This document shows positions 8,755 through 19,684 of a stretch of 64,000 nt of DNA, piece by piece. The translations under genes and the position numbers were made by a program. The notes below the pieces were generated by a model. That model worked only from the letters and a program-made list of their open reading frames with translations. It searched no databases and was not told the DNA's origin. The stretch's first letter is position 1. Each line of letters starts with the position of its first letter. The stretch is from Prochlorococcus sp. AG-402-O21 (lineage in GTDB: Bacteria > Cyanobacteriota > Cyanobacteriia > PCC-6307 > Cyanobiaceae): the NCBI GenBank assembly GCA_003216375.1, contig QCIZ01000001.1, positions 1-64,000 on the forward strand. The letters run 5' to 3'.

Positions 8755-10074
8755 TTATTGACGTACTAATCCTTCATATCTTTGAGAAATTACATAAGTC
8801 TGAATCTGCTTAGATGTATCAATTGCAACTCCTACCAAAATTAATAATGAAGTTGCTCCAAGGCCTTGAAAAGTTTGCACATTAGTTGCTCTCTCTACTG
8901 CAGCAGGGACAATGGCAACTGATCCAAGAAATAATCCACCTAGTAAAGTGAGTCGATTTTGAACACCTGAAAGATAATTAGCAGTGGGACCTCCAGGCCT
9001 TACGCCTGGAATTGCTACACCACCCTTTTTTAAATTAGAAGCAATATCTATTGGATTAATTGTTAAAGAAGCATAAAAATAAGCAAAACCCAAAATCAAT
9101 GCAAAAAAGGTAATTGCATATGGCCATGGGTTGGATGAACCTGGATTAAGTGAACTAGCAGCCTTAATAAGTAAAGGATTTTGAGTGAAATTTGCGATTG
9201 TTATTGGAAGGAAAATCAATGCAGATGCAAAAATTATGGGCATAACGCCACCAGCATTTAACTTAAGGGGTAAATAACTTTGCCTACTTGGCAAAAGTGC
9301 TGTTCCTCCCATTTGGCTTTTTGCACTTACGATTGGAATCCTTCTAGCACCTTCTTGAACAAAAATAATACCCACAATAGTAATTAAAAAAACTATCAAA
9401 AGAATTATTATCCCAAGAACGTCGGCTCTATCTCCGGTTTGAGCTTTTTCAATAGTAGAGCTAAGTGCCTTAGGCAAAGTCGCAACAATATTCAAGAAAA
9501 TAACTAAAGAAGCCCCTTGGCCGATACCTTTCTCAGTAATAATCTCACTAAGCCACATGACTATCATAGATCCAGTGACTAATGCCAAGGATGTTTGAAT
9601 AACAAATTCAGTTTCGCCAAGACCTTCGACTGCATACTGTCTAAGAATCAAAGCAAAAACTGTGCTTTGAACCAATCCCCACCCCAAGGCTACATATCTA
9701 GTAATTTGAGCAATCTTCCTTCTTCCGGCCTCCCCTTCATTTTTCTGTAGATCTTCCAATTGCGGTAAAGAGGCAGTAAGCAATTGAATAATTATTGAAG
9801 CATTAATAAAAGGAAGAATACCTAGTGCAAAAATACCCAAAGTTGAGATTCCGCCACCTGTGAAAATATCAAGAAATCCAATCAATTGCCCCCCCTGATC
9901 AATAAAAGTTTTAAAAGCCTCTCTATCTATTCCAGGCATAGGAATATAAATTCCTAACCGAACTATTAACAATAGACCTAGGGTAGTTAAGACTCTTCCC
10001 CTAAGCTCTTCATTACTAAAAAGCTGAGTGATTACTTCACCTGCGCTTGGGTTTCGACCACGACTTATTAACAT
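8755..10074 (-). CDS. secY: Preprotein translocase channel subunit SecY
   Basis: Membrane channel of the Sec pathway serving the plasma and thylakoid membranes. It has 439 residues with about ten hydrophobic helices. The N-terminal signature is GLLLIVRLGIYIPMPGID, the cytoplasmic loop has EGARRIPI, and the late loop is GVRPGGPTANYL. It sits between rplO and adk, the usual bacterial order. Confidence 0.98.
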   Translation of the reverse strand: MLISRGRNPSAGEVITQLFSNEELRGRVLTTLGLLLIVRLGIYIPMPGIDREAFKTFIDQGGQLIGFLDIFTGGGISTLGIFALGILPFINASIIIQLLTASLPQLEDLQKNEGEAGRRKIAQITRYVALGWGLVQSTVFALILRQYAVEGLGETEFVIQTSLALVTGSMIVMWLSEIITEKGIGQGASLVIFLNIVATLPKALSSTIEKAQTGDRADVLGIIILLIVFLITIVGIIFVQEGARRIPIVSAKSQMGGTALLPSRQSYLPLKLNAGGVMPIIFASALIFLPITIANFTQNPLLIKAASSLNPGSSNPWPYAITFFALILGFAYFYASLTINPIDIASNLKKGGVAIPGVRPGGPTANYLSGVQNRLTLLGGLFLGSVAIVPAAVERATNVQTFQGLGATSLLILVGVAIDTSKQIQTYVISQRYEGLVRQ

Positions 10075-10133
10075 TTAATAAGGATAATTTATTAGAGGCT
10101 AATGTATAAAATCAAATTTTTGATATGGGGAAG

Positions 10134-10586
10134 TTAGTTATATATCTCACATTTACCGCCGACCTCCTCAATTTTCTTTTTGGCGGATGTTGTGAAAGCA
10201 GCAGCTTGAACAGTCAATTTAACTTCTAATTTACCGTTGCCAAGAATTTTTAGAGGATTTTTTGGTTTTGTCAAGATACCCTCCTTGACCAATGAATCAA
10301 GATTAACAACAGATCCCTCTTTCAATTCATTCAAACTGGAAACATTGAGGACGGTAAAATTTTTCTGATTGACTATAGGAAAATGCTTTAATTTTGGAAC
10401 TCTTCTATACAAAGGCATCTGACCACCCTCAAAGCCTGGGCGAGTAGGTCTGCCTGATCGAGATTTTTGCCCCCTCATCCCAAAACCGCAACTAGCGCCT
10501 TGGCCAGCAGCTATACCTCGACCTTTACGCATTTTTTTACGTCTAGATCCTTGATTTGACTGAAGAGATTCTAATTTAATAGTCAT
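10134..10586 (-). CDS. rplO: Ribosomal protein uL15
   Basis: Large-subunit assembly protein of 150 residues. Recognised by [21 protein letters not shown], the Gly/Arg-rich [20 protein letters not shown], and the C-terminal [20 protein letters not shown]. Its start lies 5 nt after the rpsE stop. The gene for uL30 (rpmD), which separates rpsE and rplO in many bacteria, is absent, as is normal in cyanobacteria. Confidence 0.97.
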   Translation of the reverse strand: MTIKLESLQSNQGSRRKKMRKGRGIAAGQGASCGFGMRGQKSRSGRPTRPGFEGGQMPLYRRVPKLKHFPIVNQKNFTVLNVSSLNELKEGSVVNLDSLVKEGILTKPKNPLKILGNGKLEVKLTVQAAAFTTSAKKKIEEVGGKCEIYN

Positions 10587-10591
10587 GATTT

Positions 10592-11218
10592 TTAAGAATA
10601 AATCTGCTCAAGTGAAATCCCGCGCTCTTTTGCTGTGGCTTTATGAGTTCTTAACTCACTTAAAGCAACCATTGCAGCACGAGCATTATTGAGAGGGGTC
10701 TTACTACCTAATCTCTTAGCAAGGACATTTTTAATTCCAGCCAACTCTAAGACAGTACGAATTGACCCGCCCGCGATTACACCTGTTCCAGGCGCTGCAG
10801 GACGAATTAATACACTCGCTGCTCCATCTCTACCATTAGAGAGAGTTGGAATAGAGCTATTTCGTGTTAAAGGAACACGAACTAAATGTTTTTTCCCATC
10901 AGCAACTCCTTTTCGAACAGCACCAATAACATCTCCAGCTTTCCCAACCCCAACCCCAACTTGTCCTTTTTCATTTCCTACTACAACTATTGCCCTAAAA
11001 CTCATTTTCTTTCCACCTTTGACAGTTTTAGAAACCCTTCTGATTTGGACAACACGTTCTTGCCATTCAGAGTCTCTTTCTTGCCCTCTTCTATCTCTTC
11101 TCCCTCCGCGTTTCTCGCCACGATTTCGACGATTATCCTGCCTACCATCTGCGGCAGGAGGGGAATCTGATGATCCTGAGGTTCTTTTACTTGAGGGCTG
11201 GTTTTTAGAGTCTGTCAT
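10592..11218 (-). CDS. rpsE: Ribosomal protein uS5
   Basis: Small-subunit protein important for decoding accuracy, 208 residues. The first 50 or so residues are a low-complexity Ser/Arg/Gly-rich extension typical of picocyanobacteria. The double-stranded RNA-binding domain ([21 protein letters not shown]) is followed by the second domain with [24 protein letters not shown]. It lies between rplR and rplO. Confidence 0.97.
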   Translation of the reverse strand: MTDSKNQPSSKRTSGSSDSPPAADGRQDNRRNRGEKRGGRRDRRGQERDSEWQERVVQIRRVSKTVKGGKKMSFRAIVVVGNEKGQVGVGVGKAGDVIGAVRKGVADGKKHLVRVPLTRNSSIPTLSNGRDGAASVLIRPAAPGTGVIAGGSIRTVLELAGIKNVLAKRLGSKTPLNNARAAMVALSELRTHKATAKERGISLEQIYS

Positions 11219-11232
11219 TGTTAAAGCAATAA

Positions 11233-11601
11233 TTAAAAGTTCAAGCCTGCCACTCTGGCAGCTTCGGCTAGAGCTTTAACCCTGCCATGATAGATGTTTC
11301 CACCTCTGTCAAAGATAACTTGTTTGATGCCTTTTGATAAAGCTTTTTTTGCAACAAGCTCTCCGACCGCTGTAGAAGCATCGCAACTTGCAGCATTAGA
11401 TTTCAAAGAAGCTTTTAAGTCTTTGTCTAAGGTTGATGCAGCACATATAGTGCTTTGGGCATCATCATCTATTATTTGAGCATAGATGTGGTTATTAGAA
11501 CGAAAAACAGCAAGTCTTGGTCGAGCTTCTGTTCCGCTTAAGTTTCTCCTCAAGCGTTTATGTCTTTTTTGTGTCTGTTGTTTTCTTGAGAGTTTTGACA
11601 T
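11233..11601 (-). CDS. rplR: Ribosomal protein uL18
   Basis: 5S rRNA-binding large-subunit protein of 122 residues. Recognised by [25 protein letters not shown] and the end block [28 protein letters not shown]. It lies between rplF and rpsE in the spc-type order. Confidence 0.98.
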   Translation of the reverse strand: MSKLSRKQQTQKRHKRLRRNLSGTEARPRLAVFRSNNHIYAQIIDDDAQSTICAASTLDKDLKASLKSNAASCDASTAVGELVAKKALSKGIKQVIFDRGGNIYHGRVKALAEAARVAGLNF

Positions 11602-11634
11602 GGCTAAAAAATTTTTAAAAACAAATAAGCAAGA

Positions 11635-12174
11635 TTAAGCTTTGCCAGACTTACCAGCTTTTCTAATTATGTGTTCTCCTTCATATTTGATTCCCTTGCC
11701 TTTATAGGGTTCTGGAGGCCTAATTGCTCTTATTTTGGCAGCTTCATTGCCAACTAATTCTTTATCAGGTCCAGTTACTATCACATTTGTATTATTTTCA
11801 ACTTTAAAAGTTATGCCTTCAGGAGGAACAACTTCAACAGGATGACTATAACCGGCACTAACAACAAGAGTTTTTCCTTTTACTTGAGCTCTTGAGCCAA
11901 CACCAACAATCTCAAGTTTTTTTGTAAAACCATTACTAACTCCCTCAACCATATTTGCCACAAGAGATCTACATAGCCCATGCATTTCCCTGGACTGTCT
12001 CTTTTCGTTTATTGGTTTAACAACAATGGTTTTGTCATCTTTGCTAAGGCTTACTCCATCAGGAAGAGTTCGATGCAGTTCACCTTTTGGACCTTTAACA
12101 GTGATAGAAAGTCCTTCAAGTTTTACATCTACCTTTTCAGGAAGGGAGATTGGTTTTTTTCCAGTACGAGACAT
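11635..12174 (-). CDS. rplF: Ribosomal protein uL6
   Basis: Large-subunit protein of 179 residues near the factor-binding site. Recognised by [34 protein letters not shown], and the signature [21 protein letters not shown] at the C terminus. Two L6 repeats are visible, about 10-80 and 85-165. Confidence 0.98.
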   Translation of the reverse strand: MSRTGKKPISLPEKVDVKLEGLSITVKGPKGELHRTLPDGVSLSKDDKTIVVKPINEKRQSREMHGLCRSLVANMVEGVSNGFTKKLEIVGVGSRAQVKGKTLVVSAGYSHPVEVVPPEGITFKVENNTNVIVTGPDKELVGNEAAKIRAIRPPEPYKGKGIKYEGEHIIRKAGKSGKA

Positions 12175-12191
12175 AATAAATACCTAATCAA

Positions 12192-12593
12192 TCAACAGAC
12201 ATAGCAGAGGACTTCTCCTCCAACACCTTGTTTGCGAGCATCACGATCACTCATGACTCCCTTAGAGGTAGAGATTATTGCAACTCCAAGACCTCCTAAA
12301 ACTTTTGGTAATCCTCGAGTATTTTTATAAATCCTCAATCCTGGTTTACTCACTCGCTGCATTGAACGAATAATGGGTGAGCGATGCTTACCAGTGTATT
12401 TCAACCCAAGAATGAGCTGCTTTCGAAAGCCTTCTCCTTCTTCATTGATTTCTGCAATAAATCCCTCACGCTGAAGCACCTTAGCGATACTAAGAGACAT
12501 TCTTGAAGCAGGGACTTTGGTTTGTTCATGACGTTTTTCACTTGCATTTCGTATGCGAGTGAGCATGTCTGAAATTGGATCGTGGTTGGCCAT
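12192..12593 (-). CDS. rpsH: Ribosomal protein uS8
   Basis: Small-subunit assembly protein of 133 residues that binds helix 21 of 16S rRNA. Recognised by [20 protein letters not shown] and the C-terminal [30 protein letters not shown]. It follows rplE directly; rpsN, which often lies between them, is not here. Confidence 0.98.
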   Translation of the reverse strand: MANHDPISDMLTRIRNASEKRHEQTKVPASRMSLSIAKVLQREGFIAEINEEGEGFRKQLILGLKYTGKHRSPIIRSMQRVSKPGLRIYKNTRGLPKVLGGLGVAIISTSKGVMSDRDARKQGVGGEVLCYVC

Positions 12594-12612
12594 AGTATTT
12601 AGCTAATCAAAC

Positions 12613-13152
12613 TCATTTTTTACGGAAGGGCATTCCCATTTCACTAAGAAGAGCCTTACCTTGCTCATCAGAGGAAGCACTGGTCACAATTGTGATATCC
12701 ATGCCTCTAATGGTGTCGACTTTGTCAAAAGTAATCTCAGGGAAAATAAGTTGTTCTTTGACTCCAATGGTGTAATTTCCTCGGCCATCAAAGCTTTTTG
12801 GACTGACGCCACGAAAATCTCTGATTCTTGGAAGTGCCAGATTTATGAACCTTTCCAAGAATGCATACATGCGATCACCTCTAAGTGTGACTGCGCAACC
12901 AATAGGCATTCCTTGTCTGATTTTGAAAGTAGCAATTGCTTTCTTAGCTCTTGTCACAAGAGCTTTTTGCCCCGAGATTGTTGCCATTTCCTTTAGAGAG
13001 GCTTCTAAAGCTTTTGAATTCGTTGCGGCTTCACCAAGACCTCTATTTAAAGTGACCTTCTGCACTTTAGGAACTTGATGAACATTTTTCAGACCAAGAT
13101 CTTTTAAAAGCTTTGGTCTAATTGTCTCTCGATAGCGGGTTTTTAGTGACAT
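12613..13152 (-). CDS. rplE: Ribosomal protein uL5
   Basis: 5S rRNA-binding protein of 179 residues that contacts the P-site tRNA. Recognised by [16 protein letters not shown], the basic run [19 protein letters not shown] and [24 protein letters not shown]. It is 89 nt downstream of rplX, one of the longer gaps in the operon. Confidence 0.98.
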   Translation of the reverse strand: MSLKTRYRETIRPKLLKDLGLKNVHQVPKVQKVTLNRGLGEAATNSKALEASLKEMATISGQKALVTRAKKAIATFKIRQGMPIGCAVTLRGDRMYAFLERFINLALPRIRDFRGVSPKSFDGRGNYTIGVKEQLIFPEITFDKVDTIRGMDITIVTSASSDEQGKALLSEMGMPFRKK

Positions 13153-13241
13153 TGTTGGAAAGGATTTAATTCTGGTCTTGGTCAGAATTCAATTGGGAAA
13201 AGAAAGTCTGCTTTAGTTAATTCAGACAAAGGAATAGTGAA

Positions 13242-13598
13242 TTAATCAATTAATTCCCCAGTCTTTTTTAATCGTCGTTTCTTTGATCCGTCTTTATCTA
13301 CAAAAATTTCAACCTTACTAGCAACTTTCTCTTTAGTTGAGTAGATCATTACATTTGAGGCATGCAAGGAAAATTCTTTGGTCTCTATTCGACCAGTTTC
13401 TCCTTCCTGTGAGGGTTTTACATGCTTTGTTCTTTGGTTAATTCCTTGTACTAAAACTCTATTTTCATAGGGAAGTGTTTTAAGGACTTCACCGGTTTTA
13501 CCCTTGTCCTTTCCAGAAATAATCTGAACTGTATCTCCTTTGCGGATCTTCATTTTGATCCGATCAGCAGGAGCTTTGGATTTGTTAATTGCTGGCAT
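13242..13598 (-). CDS. rplX: Ribosomal protein uL24
   Basis: Early 50S assembly initiator of 118 residues with an N-terminal KOW motif ([24 protein letters not shown]), then [20 protein letters not shown]. The basic C-terminal tail ends [13 protein letters not shown]. It starts 2 nt after the rplN stop. Confidence 0.98.
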   Translation of the reverse strand: MPAINKSKAPADRIKMKIRKGDTVQIISGKDKGKTGEVLKTLPYENRVLVQGINQRTKHVKPSQEGETGRIETKEFSLHASNVMIYSTKEKVASKVEIFVDKDGSKKRRLKKTGELID

Positions 13599-13600
13599 GA

Positions 13601-13966
13601 CTAAATAACCTCCGGAGCTAAAGAGACAATTTTAGTGAAGTTGCGCTCTCTTAATTCTCGTGCGACGGGACCAAACACCCTAGTGCCTCTTGGGTTTTGA
13701 TCATCATTGATAAGAACAGCAGCGTTGTCATCAAAGCGAATTGAATTTCCAGTCTCTCTACGCATTGTTGCTCTAGTACGAACAACAACCGCTTTAACGA
13801 CATCTGATTTTTTGACTCCCATATTAGGCATCGCATCTTTAACAGAAGCAACAATCACATCTCCTACGTGGGCATAACGACGATTAGAACCCAAGACCCT
13901 AATACATTGCAAACGCTTGGCGCCACTGTTATCTGCAACGGTTAAGAATGTTTCTTGCTGAATCAT
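13601..13966 (-). CDS. rplN: Ribosomal protein uL14
   Basis: Large-subunit protein of 121 residues forming inter-subunit bridges. Recognised by [20 protein letters not shown], the core [15 protein letters not shown], and [21 protein letters not shown]. Its start overlaps the rpsQ stop by 4 nt. Confidence 0.98.
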   Translation of the reverse strand: MIQQETFLTVADNSGAKRLQCIRVLGSNRRYAHVGDVIVASVKDAMPNMGVKKSDVVKAVVVRTRATMRRETGNSIRFDDNAAVLINDDQNPRGTRVFGPVARELRERNFTKIVSLAPEVI

Positions 13967-14229
13967 TTTGCAGCCTCCTTAGATTTCATACCCTGAACGA
14001 GAACATCTGTAACCGTCCATCGTTTGTGAGCGCTCATTGGAGGAGACTCTTTAATACGAACTCTGTCTCCCACTTTGCAATGGTTTTCTTCATCATGAGC
14101 TTTATATCTAGTCGTACGACTAATAATTTTTTGGTAGATAGGATGTGGAAATCTATTTTCCACAGCCACAACTACTGTTTTTTGCATTTTGTCACTGACA
14201 ACAGTGCCGACCATTTCCTTAAGTGCCAT
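13963..14229 (-). CDS. rpsQ: Ribosomal protein uS17
   Basis: Small-subunit protein of 88 residues, OB fold. Recognised by [28 protein letters not shown]-like [21 protein letters not shown] and [14 protein letters not shown]. It is overlapped by rplN and lies 10 nt after rpmC. Confidence 0.98.
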   Translation of the reverse strand: MALKEMVGTVVSDKMQKTVVVAVENRFPHPIYQKIISRTTRYKAHDEENHCKVGDRVRIKESPPMSAHKRWTVTDVLVQGMKSKEAAK

Positions 14230-14239
14230 AACTAAAAAA

Positions 14240-14452
14240 TCAAGATGATGTGTTGGAGCGGCTTCGCTCGTTAGAAACCGTTAAAAGTTGAGCCAATTCG
14301 GTTCGTGCCTCTTTGAAACGGTGAGTTTTCGCTAGCTGTCTAGTGGCTTGCTTAAAACGAAGATCAAAAAGTTCTTTACGAAGATTTTCAATCTTTTCTG
14401 ATATCTCGGAATCAGAGAGATTCCTTACATCTTTCGTAGTTGTTTTGCTCAT
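14240..14452 (-). CDS. rpmC: Ribosomal protein uL29
   Basis: A 70-residue two-helix protein at the peptide exit site. Recognised by [22 protein letters not shown] and [22 protein letters not shown]. It overlaps the rplP stop by 4 nt, in the universal order rplP-rpmC-rpsQ. Confidence 0.97.
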   Translation of the reverse strand: MSKTTTKDVRNLSDSEISEKIENLRKELFDLRFKQATRQLAKTHRFKEARTELAQLLTVSNERSRSNTSS

Positions 14453-14934
14453 GATGATGACTCCGAATCATCTGCTTTAACTGGCGTTTTAGCAGGTTTA
14501 TAATTTCCCTTATTGAGATCTTCCTCTAGGGAAATAAATTTTGTTTTTACTGGCAGCTTGTATTGAGCAAGACGCATTGCCTCTTTTGCAATTTCCTCTG
14601 TAATTTCGTCACCACCCATTTCAAATAAAATTCGACCAGGCTTAACAACTGCAACCCAAAATTCTGGGTTACCTTTACCAGATCCCATTCTTGTCTCGGC
14701 AGGCCTCATCGTTACAGGCTTATCAGGGAAAATACGAATCCAAATTTGTCCTCCCCTTTTTACATAACGAGTCATAGCTCGTCTGCTTGCCTCGATTTGT
14801 CTTGAGGTAACCCAACCACAATCTTGAGCTTGCAATGCAAACTGACCAAAAGCGATTTTGTTACCTCTAGTAGCAACGCCGCGCATACGGCCTCTCTGTT
14901 GTTTGCGAAATTTGGTTCTTTTGGGACTAAGCAT
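14449..14934 (-). CDS. rplP: Ribosomal protein uL16
   Basis: Large-subunit protein of 161 residues near the A site. Recognised by [39 protein letters not shown] and [19 protein letters not shown]. The last 20 residues are a short Lys/Asp/Ser extension beyond the usual 140 residues. Confidence 0.98.
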   Translation of the reverse strand: MLSPKRTKFRKQQRGRMRGVATRGNKIAFGQFALQAQDCGWVTSRQIEASRRAMTRYVKRGGQIWIRIFPDKPVTMRPAETRMGSGKGNPEFWVAVVKPGRILFEMGGDEITEEIAKEAMRLAQYKLPVKTKFISLEEDLNKGNYKPAKTPVKADDSESSS

Positions 14935-14946
14935 GATTAAAACTCC

Positions 14947-15681
14947 TTATTTAGCTTCATTAGAACGATCCTCAAATTGTTGAGGTCTTCGATTCCCCCT
15001 ATTGCGTCTAGGAGTAGAACCAACAGGTAATGGCTGTTCTTCTTTAGGAAGAACTTCTCCTTTAAAAACCCATACTTTGATTCCTAAAACGCCATAGGTT
15101 GTACTAGCAACTTTGGTTGCATAATCAATTTCTGCTCTCAAAGTGTGGAGAGGGACTCTTCCTTCTCGTGTCCATTCAGAACGTGCTATTTCAGCACCAT
15201 TCAACCTTCCGCCTACTTGTATTTTAAGACCTAAGACACCAGCTCTTTGTGCTCTTTGAACAGCCATTCGAATAGTCCGTCTAAAGGCAACACGCTTTTC
15301 TAGTTGCTGAGCAATATATTCAGCAAGCAGATAAGCATCTGCATCAACTTTTTCTACTTCAACAACATTAATACGTACTTGTCTATTTCTGTCACCGATT
15401 GTTTTTTGAATACCAGATCTGAGTTCTTCAATACCACTTCCCTGCCTACCAACAATTACTCCTGGCCTAGCAGTTTTTAATTCGACCTCAAGCTGATCTG
15501 CTTTTCGAGCAATCAATACATCACTTATCCCTGCTGCTCCATACTTTTTCTTGATGAAAGTACGGATCCGATCATCTTCTTGGAGTAGTAAAGGATAAGT
15601 CTTACTTGGTGCATACCATTTAGAACGATGCTCTTGGGTGATGCCAAGCCTAATTCCAGTGGGGTGAATTTTATGTCCCAT
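14947..15681 (-). CDS. rpsC: Ribosomal protein uS3
   Basis: Small-subunit head protein at the mRNA entrance, 244 residues. Recognised by [21 protein letters not shown], a KH domain (about 40-110) with [15 protein letters not shown], and the C-terminal domain with [20 protein letters not shown]. Its first base overlaps the last base of rplV. Confidence 0.98.
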   Translation of the reverse strand: MGHKIHPTGIRLGITQEHRSKWYAPSKTYPLLLQEDDRIRTFIKKKYGAAGISDVLIARKADQLEVELKTARPGVIVGRQGSGIEELRSGIQKTIGDRNRQVRINVVEVEKVDADAYLLAEYIAQQLEKRVAFRRTIRMAVQRAQRAGVLGLKIQVGGRLNGAEIARSEWTREGRVPLHTLRAEIDYATKVASTTYGVLGIKVWVFKGEVLPKEEQPLPVGSTPRRNRGNRRPQQFEDRSNEAK

Positions 15682-16061
15682 CAGTCTGAGTCCTCAGAAT
15701 TGGTTGATTGAGTGGCCGAAACAGCAATGCTGATATGGCATGTCTGCTTTTTAATTGCAAATGCTCTGCCCTGAGCCCTAGGCCTATAACGTTTCATTGG
15801 TGGTCCCATATCAGCAGTAGCAGTGCTAATCACCAGCGAAGAAGGTTCAAGACCAAGATTGTTTTCTGCATTCGCAACAGCTGATCGCAATACTTTTGTT
15901 ATTGGCTCAGTTGATCGATAAGGCATGAATTCAAGCATGATCAAAGCATCCCTATAAGTTCTTCCTCGTATTTGATCAAGAACCCGTCGAACTTTTGAAG
16001 CTGATCCGCGAATATAACGCCCATGTGCCTGGGCTGTCGTTTTGGTAGATGAATTATTCAT
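15681..16061 (-). CDS. rplV: Ribosomal protein uL22
   Basis: Large-subunit protein of 126 residues lining the exit tunnel. Recognised by [23 protein letters not shown]-like [36 protein letters not shown] and the tunnel hairpin [20 protein letters not shown]. Confidence 0.98.
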   Translation of the reverse strand: MNNSSTKTTAQAHGRYIRGSASKVRRVLDQIRGRTYRDALIMLEFMPYRSTEPITKVLRSAVANAENNLGLEPSSLVISTATADMGPPMKRYRPRAQGRAFAIKKQTCHISIAVSATQSTNSEDSD

Positions 16062-16063
16062 GA

Positions 16064-16339
16064 TTAGCGTGTTCCTTTTTTATCTCTGATGTGACCTCTG
16101 TAGGTTCGAGTTGGTGCAAACTCTCCTAACTTGTGTCCAACCATTTGCTCAGTTATGAAAACAGGTATGTGACTCTTTCCATTGTGAACAGCAATTGTAT
16201 GGCCAATCATCATTGGCAGAATTGTTGAGGCTCGGGACCATGTTTTGATGACGGCTTTATCGTCATTGGAGTTTTGCTTCTCGATTTTACGAAGCAAACT
16301 GTCTGAAATAAATGGCCCTTTTTTTAGTGAACGTCCCAT
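16064..16339 (-). CDS. rpsS: Ribosomal protein uS19
   Basis: Small-subunit head protein of 91 residues. Recognised by [40 protein letters not shown] and [18 protein letters not shown]. It lies between rplB (35 nt) and rplV. Confidence 0.98.
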   Translation of the reverse strand: MGRSLKKGPFISDSLLRKIEKQNSNDDKAVIKTWSRASTILPMMIGHTIAVHNGKSHIPVFITEQMVGHKLGEFAPTRTYRGHIRDKKGTR

Positions 16340-16374
16340 AACGGTTTAAAAGAATTGGTAAAGAAAGATAGAAA

Positions 16375-17238
16375 TCATGAATCGCGACCTCCTCTACTCC
16401 GTTTAGATACCTTGCGTCGTTTTCGAAGAACGTACTTATTACTAGGCTTATTCTTCTTCCTGGTTTTCAAACCAAGAGCAGCTTTACCCCATGGCGTAAC
16501 AGGACCAGCTCGTCCAACTGGTGCCTTACCTTCTCCTCCTCCATGTGGGTGATCACATGGATTCATAACACTTCCTCTAACTTGAGGTCGCCTACCTAGC
16601 CACCTTCTTCTCCCAGCCTTTCCAAGGCTTGTATTTCTAATTTCAGAATTTCCCACCTCTCCAAGTGTTGCGTAGCATTCTTTTCTGACTAAACGAACCT
16701 CAGTAGAGGGTAATTTCAACGCAACATAATCTCCTTCTTTAGCCATAACTTGAGCACTAGCTCCAGCTGTACGAACCATCTGTCCTCCTCGACCGGGGTA
16801 CAGTTCAACACAATGAACGCTGGAACCTAAAGGCATTGAGGAAAGAGGTAAGGCATTACCGGTTTCAATTGGTGCCTCTGGGCCTGAAATAACTTCTTGA
16901 CCAATCGTTATGCCTGCAGGCGCAAGAATATATCTCTTTTCACCATCAGAGTAAAAGAGTAAAGCAAGTCTTGCATTGCGATGAGGGTCATAATGTATGG
17001 CCGAAACTTTGGCCGAAACACCATGCTTATTTCGACGAAAATCAACAATCCTATATAACCTTTTGTGCCCGCCACCTCGATGACGACACGTAATTACTCC
17101 TCGGTTGTTGCGTCCTTTCTTTTGATGTTTTGATACGACAAGTGAGCGCTCAGGCTTATTAGATGTAACTTCACTAAAGTCAGTTACGACTCTTGTACGA
17201 GTGCCTGGTGTGTAAGGTTTGAAACTTCTTATTGCCAT
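16375..17238 (-). CDS. rplB: Ribosomal protein uL2
   Basis: Large-subunit protein near the peptidyl transferase centre, 287 residues. Recognised by [41 protein letters not shown] and the invariant C-terminal block [20 protein letters not shown], whose histidine is highly conserved. The tail is strongly basic. Confidence 0.98.
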   Translation of the reverse strand: MAIRSFKPYTPGTRTRVVTDFSEVTSNKPERSLVVSKHQKKGRNNRGVITCRHRGGGHKRLYRIVDFRRNKHGVSAKVSAIHYDPHRNARLALLFYSDGEKRYILAPAGITIGQEVISGPEAPIETGNALPLSSMPLGSSVHCVELYPGRGGQMVRTAGASAQVMAKEGDYVALKLPSTEVRLVRKECYATLGEVGNSEIRNTSLGKAGRRRWLGRRPQVRGSVMNPCDHPHGGGEGKAPVGRAGPVTPWGKAALGLKTRKKNKPSNKYVLRKRRKVSKRSRGGRDS

Positions 17239-17242
17239 TGTT

Positions 17243-17554
17243 TTAAGCCTCCTCTGATTCTGGGAACAACTGGATGGTGTTGCCTTCTGCTAAGCGAACC
17301 ACAGCCTTTTTAACTTGTGGCCTCTTTCCAGAAAATCTACCAACTCTCCTACTTTTCCTTGGAGGATTCATAGTGCTAATACCAAGAACCTTGACATCAA
17401 ACATTTTCTCTACAGCAGCTTTTATATCAGGCTTAGCTGCTCTTGGATCGACTTCAAAAGTGTACTGATTTAAATCCAAAGCTTTTGTAGCCTTCTCAGT
17501 TATTAAGGGACGCTTAATAACATCAGTAAGTCGTTTATCAAAAAATTTAGTCAT
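17243..17554 (-). CDS. rplW: Ribosomal protein uL23
   Basis: Exit-site protein and docking point for trigger factor and SRP, 103 residues. The start is [13 protein letters not shown] at 17554: a GGAGGT sits just upstream on the minus strand, and the longer frame to 17593 lies within rplD. Recognised by [20 protein letters not shown]. It overlaps the rplD end by 8 nt. Confidence 0.97.
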   Translation of the reverse strand: MTKFFDKRLTDVIKRPLITEKATKALDLNQYTFEVDPRAAKPDIKAAVEKMFDVKVLGISTMNPPRKSRRVGRFSGKRPQVKKAVVRLAEGNTIQLFPESEEA

Positions 17555-18182
17555 TACCGTATACCTCCTTAATGGTTGATAATGCGTCTTCACCTATTAC
17601 CAACGAATTGGCATTCAGAAGGTCAAACACATTTAATTGATCAGCAGCAATAAGCTTGATTTTTTCTAAGTTTCTAATTGAGCGCTTAATAATTTCAGAA
17701 GGATGATTGAGAATAATAAGAATTTTGCCATCAGAATCAATTCCAACTCGCTTGAGTACGGCAACAATTTCACTTGTCTTAGGTACTTCAAGTTTTGAGC
17801 CAAAGTCTTTAATTATTTTTACATCTGAAATTCTACTCATTAGAGCAGTGCGAAGAGCTAATCTTCGTTCCTTCCTATTCATTTCCAAGTTATATTTCCG
17901 AGGCTTAGGGCCGAAAATTACTCCACCCCCTGGGCGAAGAGGCGTTCTAATTGAACCTTGCCTTGCTCTACCAGTACCCTTTTGCTTATAGGGTTTTCTA
18001 CCGCCGCCTCGAACCTCAGACCTAGTTAAGGAACTTGCAGTCCCTTGGCGGCTGTGAGCTTGCTGGCGCAAAACAGCGCGATGTAATAGATCTGCTGCAG
18101 ATGATTCCTTGGCAGTTTTCAAATCAATTGATGATTCGCCAGTCTCTTTGCCTTGCCAATCAAGAACAGTACAGTTAGCCAT
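17547..18182 (-). CDS. rplD: Ribosomal protein uL4
   Basis: Exit-tunnel protein, 211 residues. Two in-frame ATGs are adjacent (18185 and 18182); I use the second, and both overlap the rplC stop. Recognised by [38 protein letters not shown] in pieces, notably [19 protein letters not shown] and [20 protein letters not shown]. Confidence 0.97.
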   Translation of the reverse strand: MANCTVLDWQGKETGESSIDLKTAKESSAADLLHRAVLRQQAHSRQGTASSLTRSEVRGGGRKPYKQKGTGRARQGSIRTPLRPGGGVIFGPKPRKYNLEMNRKERRLALRTALMSRISDVKIIKDFGSKLEVPKTSEIVAVLKRVGIDSDGKILIILNHPSEIIKRSIRNLEKIKLIAADQLNVFDLLNANSLVIGEDALSTIKEVYGND

Positions 18183-18838
18183 CATTTACCTCCTTGGTGG
18201 GTAGAGACGCCAACTCTTTTGGCAGGTCTTATGTTTAGAAGAGATCCAGGCTTACCTGGAACAGATCCCTTTACTACTAGTAAATTGTGATCAGTATCTA
18301 TCTTTAGAATTTCTAGGCCTCTCGTAGTAACTTTTTTACCACCCATGCGACCAGCCATCCGCTTACCGGGATAAACACGCCCAGGAGTGGTTCCAGCTCC
18401 TGTTGAACCTGGTAATCGATGATTTTTTGAACCGTGGCTCATAGGACCTCGGCTAAACCCATGTCGCTTTTGATAACCAGCGAATCCTCTACCCATTGTG
18501 TCTCCGCTCACATCAACCTTTTGACCTGTTTTGAAATCATCGACTGTTATTGAAGCTCCAAGTTCAAATTCACCAGAATTTTCAACTCGGTACTCTCGAA
18601 GATGACGCAAAAGGTCATCTCCTGATTTTGCAAGATGACCTTTTGAAGGCTTATTGATAAGTTTTTCGCGAATTAATTGAAAGCCTATTTGCACAGAAGC
18701 ATAGCCATCTGTATCGGCAGACTTCAATTGAGTGATTCGACAGGGACCCGCTTCGATCAAAGTGACTGGAACGGCTCTGCCTTCATCATCGAAGAGTTGG
18801 GACATACCCAACTTCTTACCTAAGATTCCTAAAGACAT
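18182..18838 (-). CDS. rplC: Ribosomal protein uL3
   Basis: Large-subunit assembly initiator, 218 residues. Recognised by [41 protein letters not shown] and [20 protein letters not shown]. It is the first gene of this ribosomal series. rpsJ, which precedes it in many bacteria, is absent, in line with cyanobacteria, where rpsJ sits with the tuf genes. No clear Shine-Dalgarno sequence precedes its ATG. Confidence 0.98.
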   Translation of the reverse strand: MSLGILGKKLGMSQLFDDEGRAVPVTLIEAGPCRITQLKSADTDGYASVQIGFQLIREKLINKPSKGHLAKSGDDLLRHLREYRVENSGEFELGASITVDDFKTGQKVDVSGDTMGRGFAGYQKRHGFSRGPMSHGSKNHRLPGSTGAGTTPGRVYPGKRMAGRMGGKKVTTRGLEILKIDTDHNLLVVKGSVPGKPGSLLNIRPAKRVGVSTHQGGK

Positions 18839-19207
18839 TGATTTAAAAAAACGCCAGCTAAAAGGTCTATCTATTCGAAGAAAGACTTAGATCTGAATTA
18901 AATCGCCTATCTAGCCAAAAAAGTTGAAATTAATTGAAGTTCAATTTATTTGGAAAATGCTAGCGATCATCAGCTGGCTGAGACTTTTCTAAACTTCTAA
19001 CAAAGTTCAAATAGTATCTCGACAGAAGGAAATAAATTCTTCTGTACTGGCCAAAAAGACTAAACGCAAACGCTCAGTCTGCTCAAGCATCTAGAGGCCC
19101 GGCTAGCGGGCGGGCATAGAAAAGCTTTAGCAACTTATAAGATTACACTATTAAGGTCAATTTTGTGTGATGCTTCAATTGAACAAGATAAAGAATTTGA
19201 TTTAAGA
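18839..19207. other. Divergent intergenic region between rplC and ndhN
   Basis: A 369-bp non-coding stretch that must hold the promoter of the ribosomal operon (leftward) and that of ndhN-ldpA (rightward). I could not pick convincing -35/-10 pairs. It contains a GC-rich hairpin (GCCCG at 19097-19101 with CGGGC at 19107-19111, five-base loop) in otherwise AT-rich DNA. No run of T follows on either strand, so it is not a plain intrinsic terminator. It could be part of a 5' leader or attenuator. Confidence 0.6.
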
Positions 19208-19672
19208 ATGCCTTTATTACTCTCTGGTCAGAAATTTCGCACTGATCTTGAATCATTTGGTTGTCTTGCCATCCTTAGTCCATTAGAAGGAGGAGCGGAA
19301 ACTCGTTTACTTCGAAGACTTAGAGCTAGCGGGTATCAAACACAGATAACTTCCGCTAGAGGATTAGGAGATCCAGTTGTCTTTCTTACACAATTACATG
19401 GAATCAGACCACCACATTTAGGACATCAAAATGTTGGGAGAAATGGGGCCTTAGGTGAAGTTCAACAAGTTATTCCTCAATTAAATGAATTGTTAGTCGA
19501 AGATAAACCCTTGGTCCTATGGCTATTAGAGGGTCAAGTTTTATCCAAGTCAGAACTATTAGCAATAAATAATCTGTGCCAAAAAGAACCTCGAATCAAA
19601 ATTGTTATTGAGATGGGAGGGGCTCGAAGTATTCAATGGCAACCATTAAATGAATTTATCAATAGAGATTAG
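19208..19672 (+). CDS. ndhN: NAD(P)H-quinone oxidoreductase (NDH-1) subunit N
   Basis: Peripheral-arm subunit specific to the cyanobacterial and plastid NDH-1 complex in thylakoid membranes, which works in respiration and cyclic electron flow. It has 154 residues from [16 protein letters not shown]; the frame extends upstream to 19163, but family members start near this point. Recognised by [45 protein letters not shown]. It is followed by ldpA after 12 nt. Confidence 0.93.
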   Translation: MPLLLSGQKFRTDLESFGCLAILSPLEGGAETRLLRRLRASGYQTQITSARGLGDPVVFLTQLHGIRPPHLGHQNVGRNGALGEVQQVIPQLNELLVEDKPLVLWLLEGQVLSKSELLAINNLCQKEPRIKIVIEMGGARSIQWQPLNEFINRD

Positions 19673-19684
19673 AACTTCATCAAA

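Noticed and set aside
10689-11279. Long plus-strand open frame (196 codons) opposite rpsE and rplR
   Set aside because: It lies fully antisense to two clear ribosomal protein genes and its product is a Pro/Ser/Phe-rich sequence with no family resemblance.
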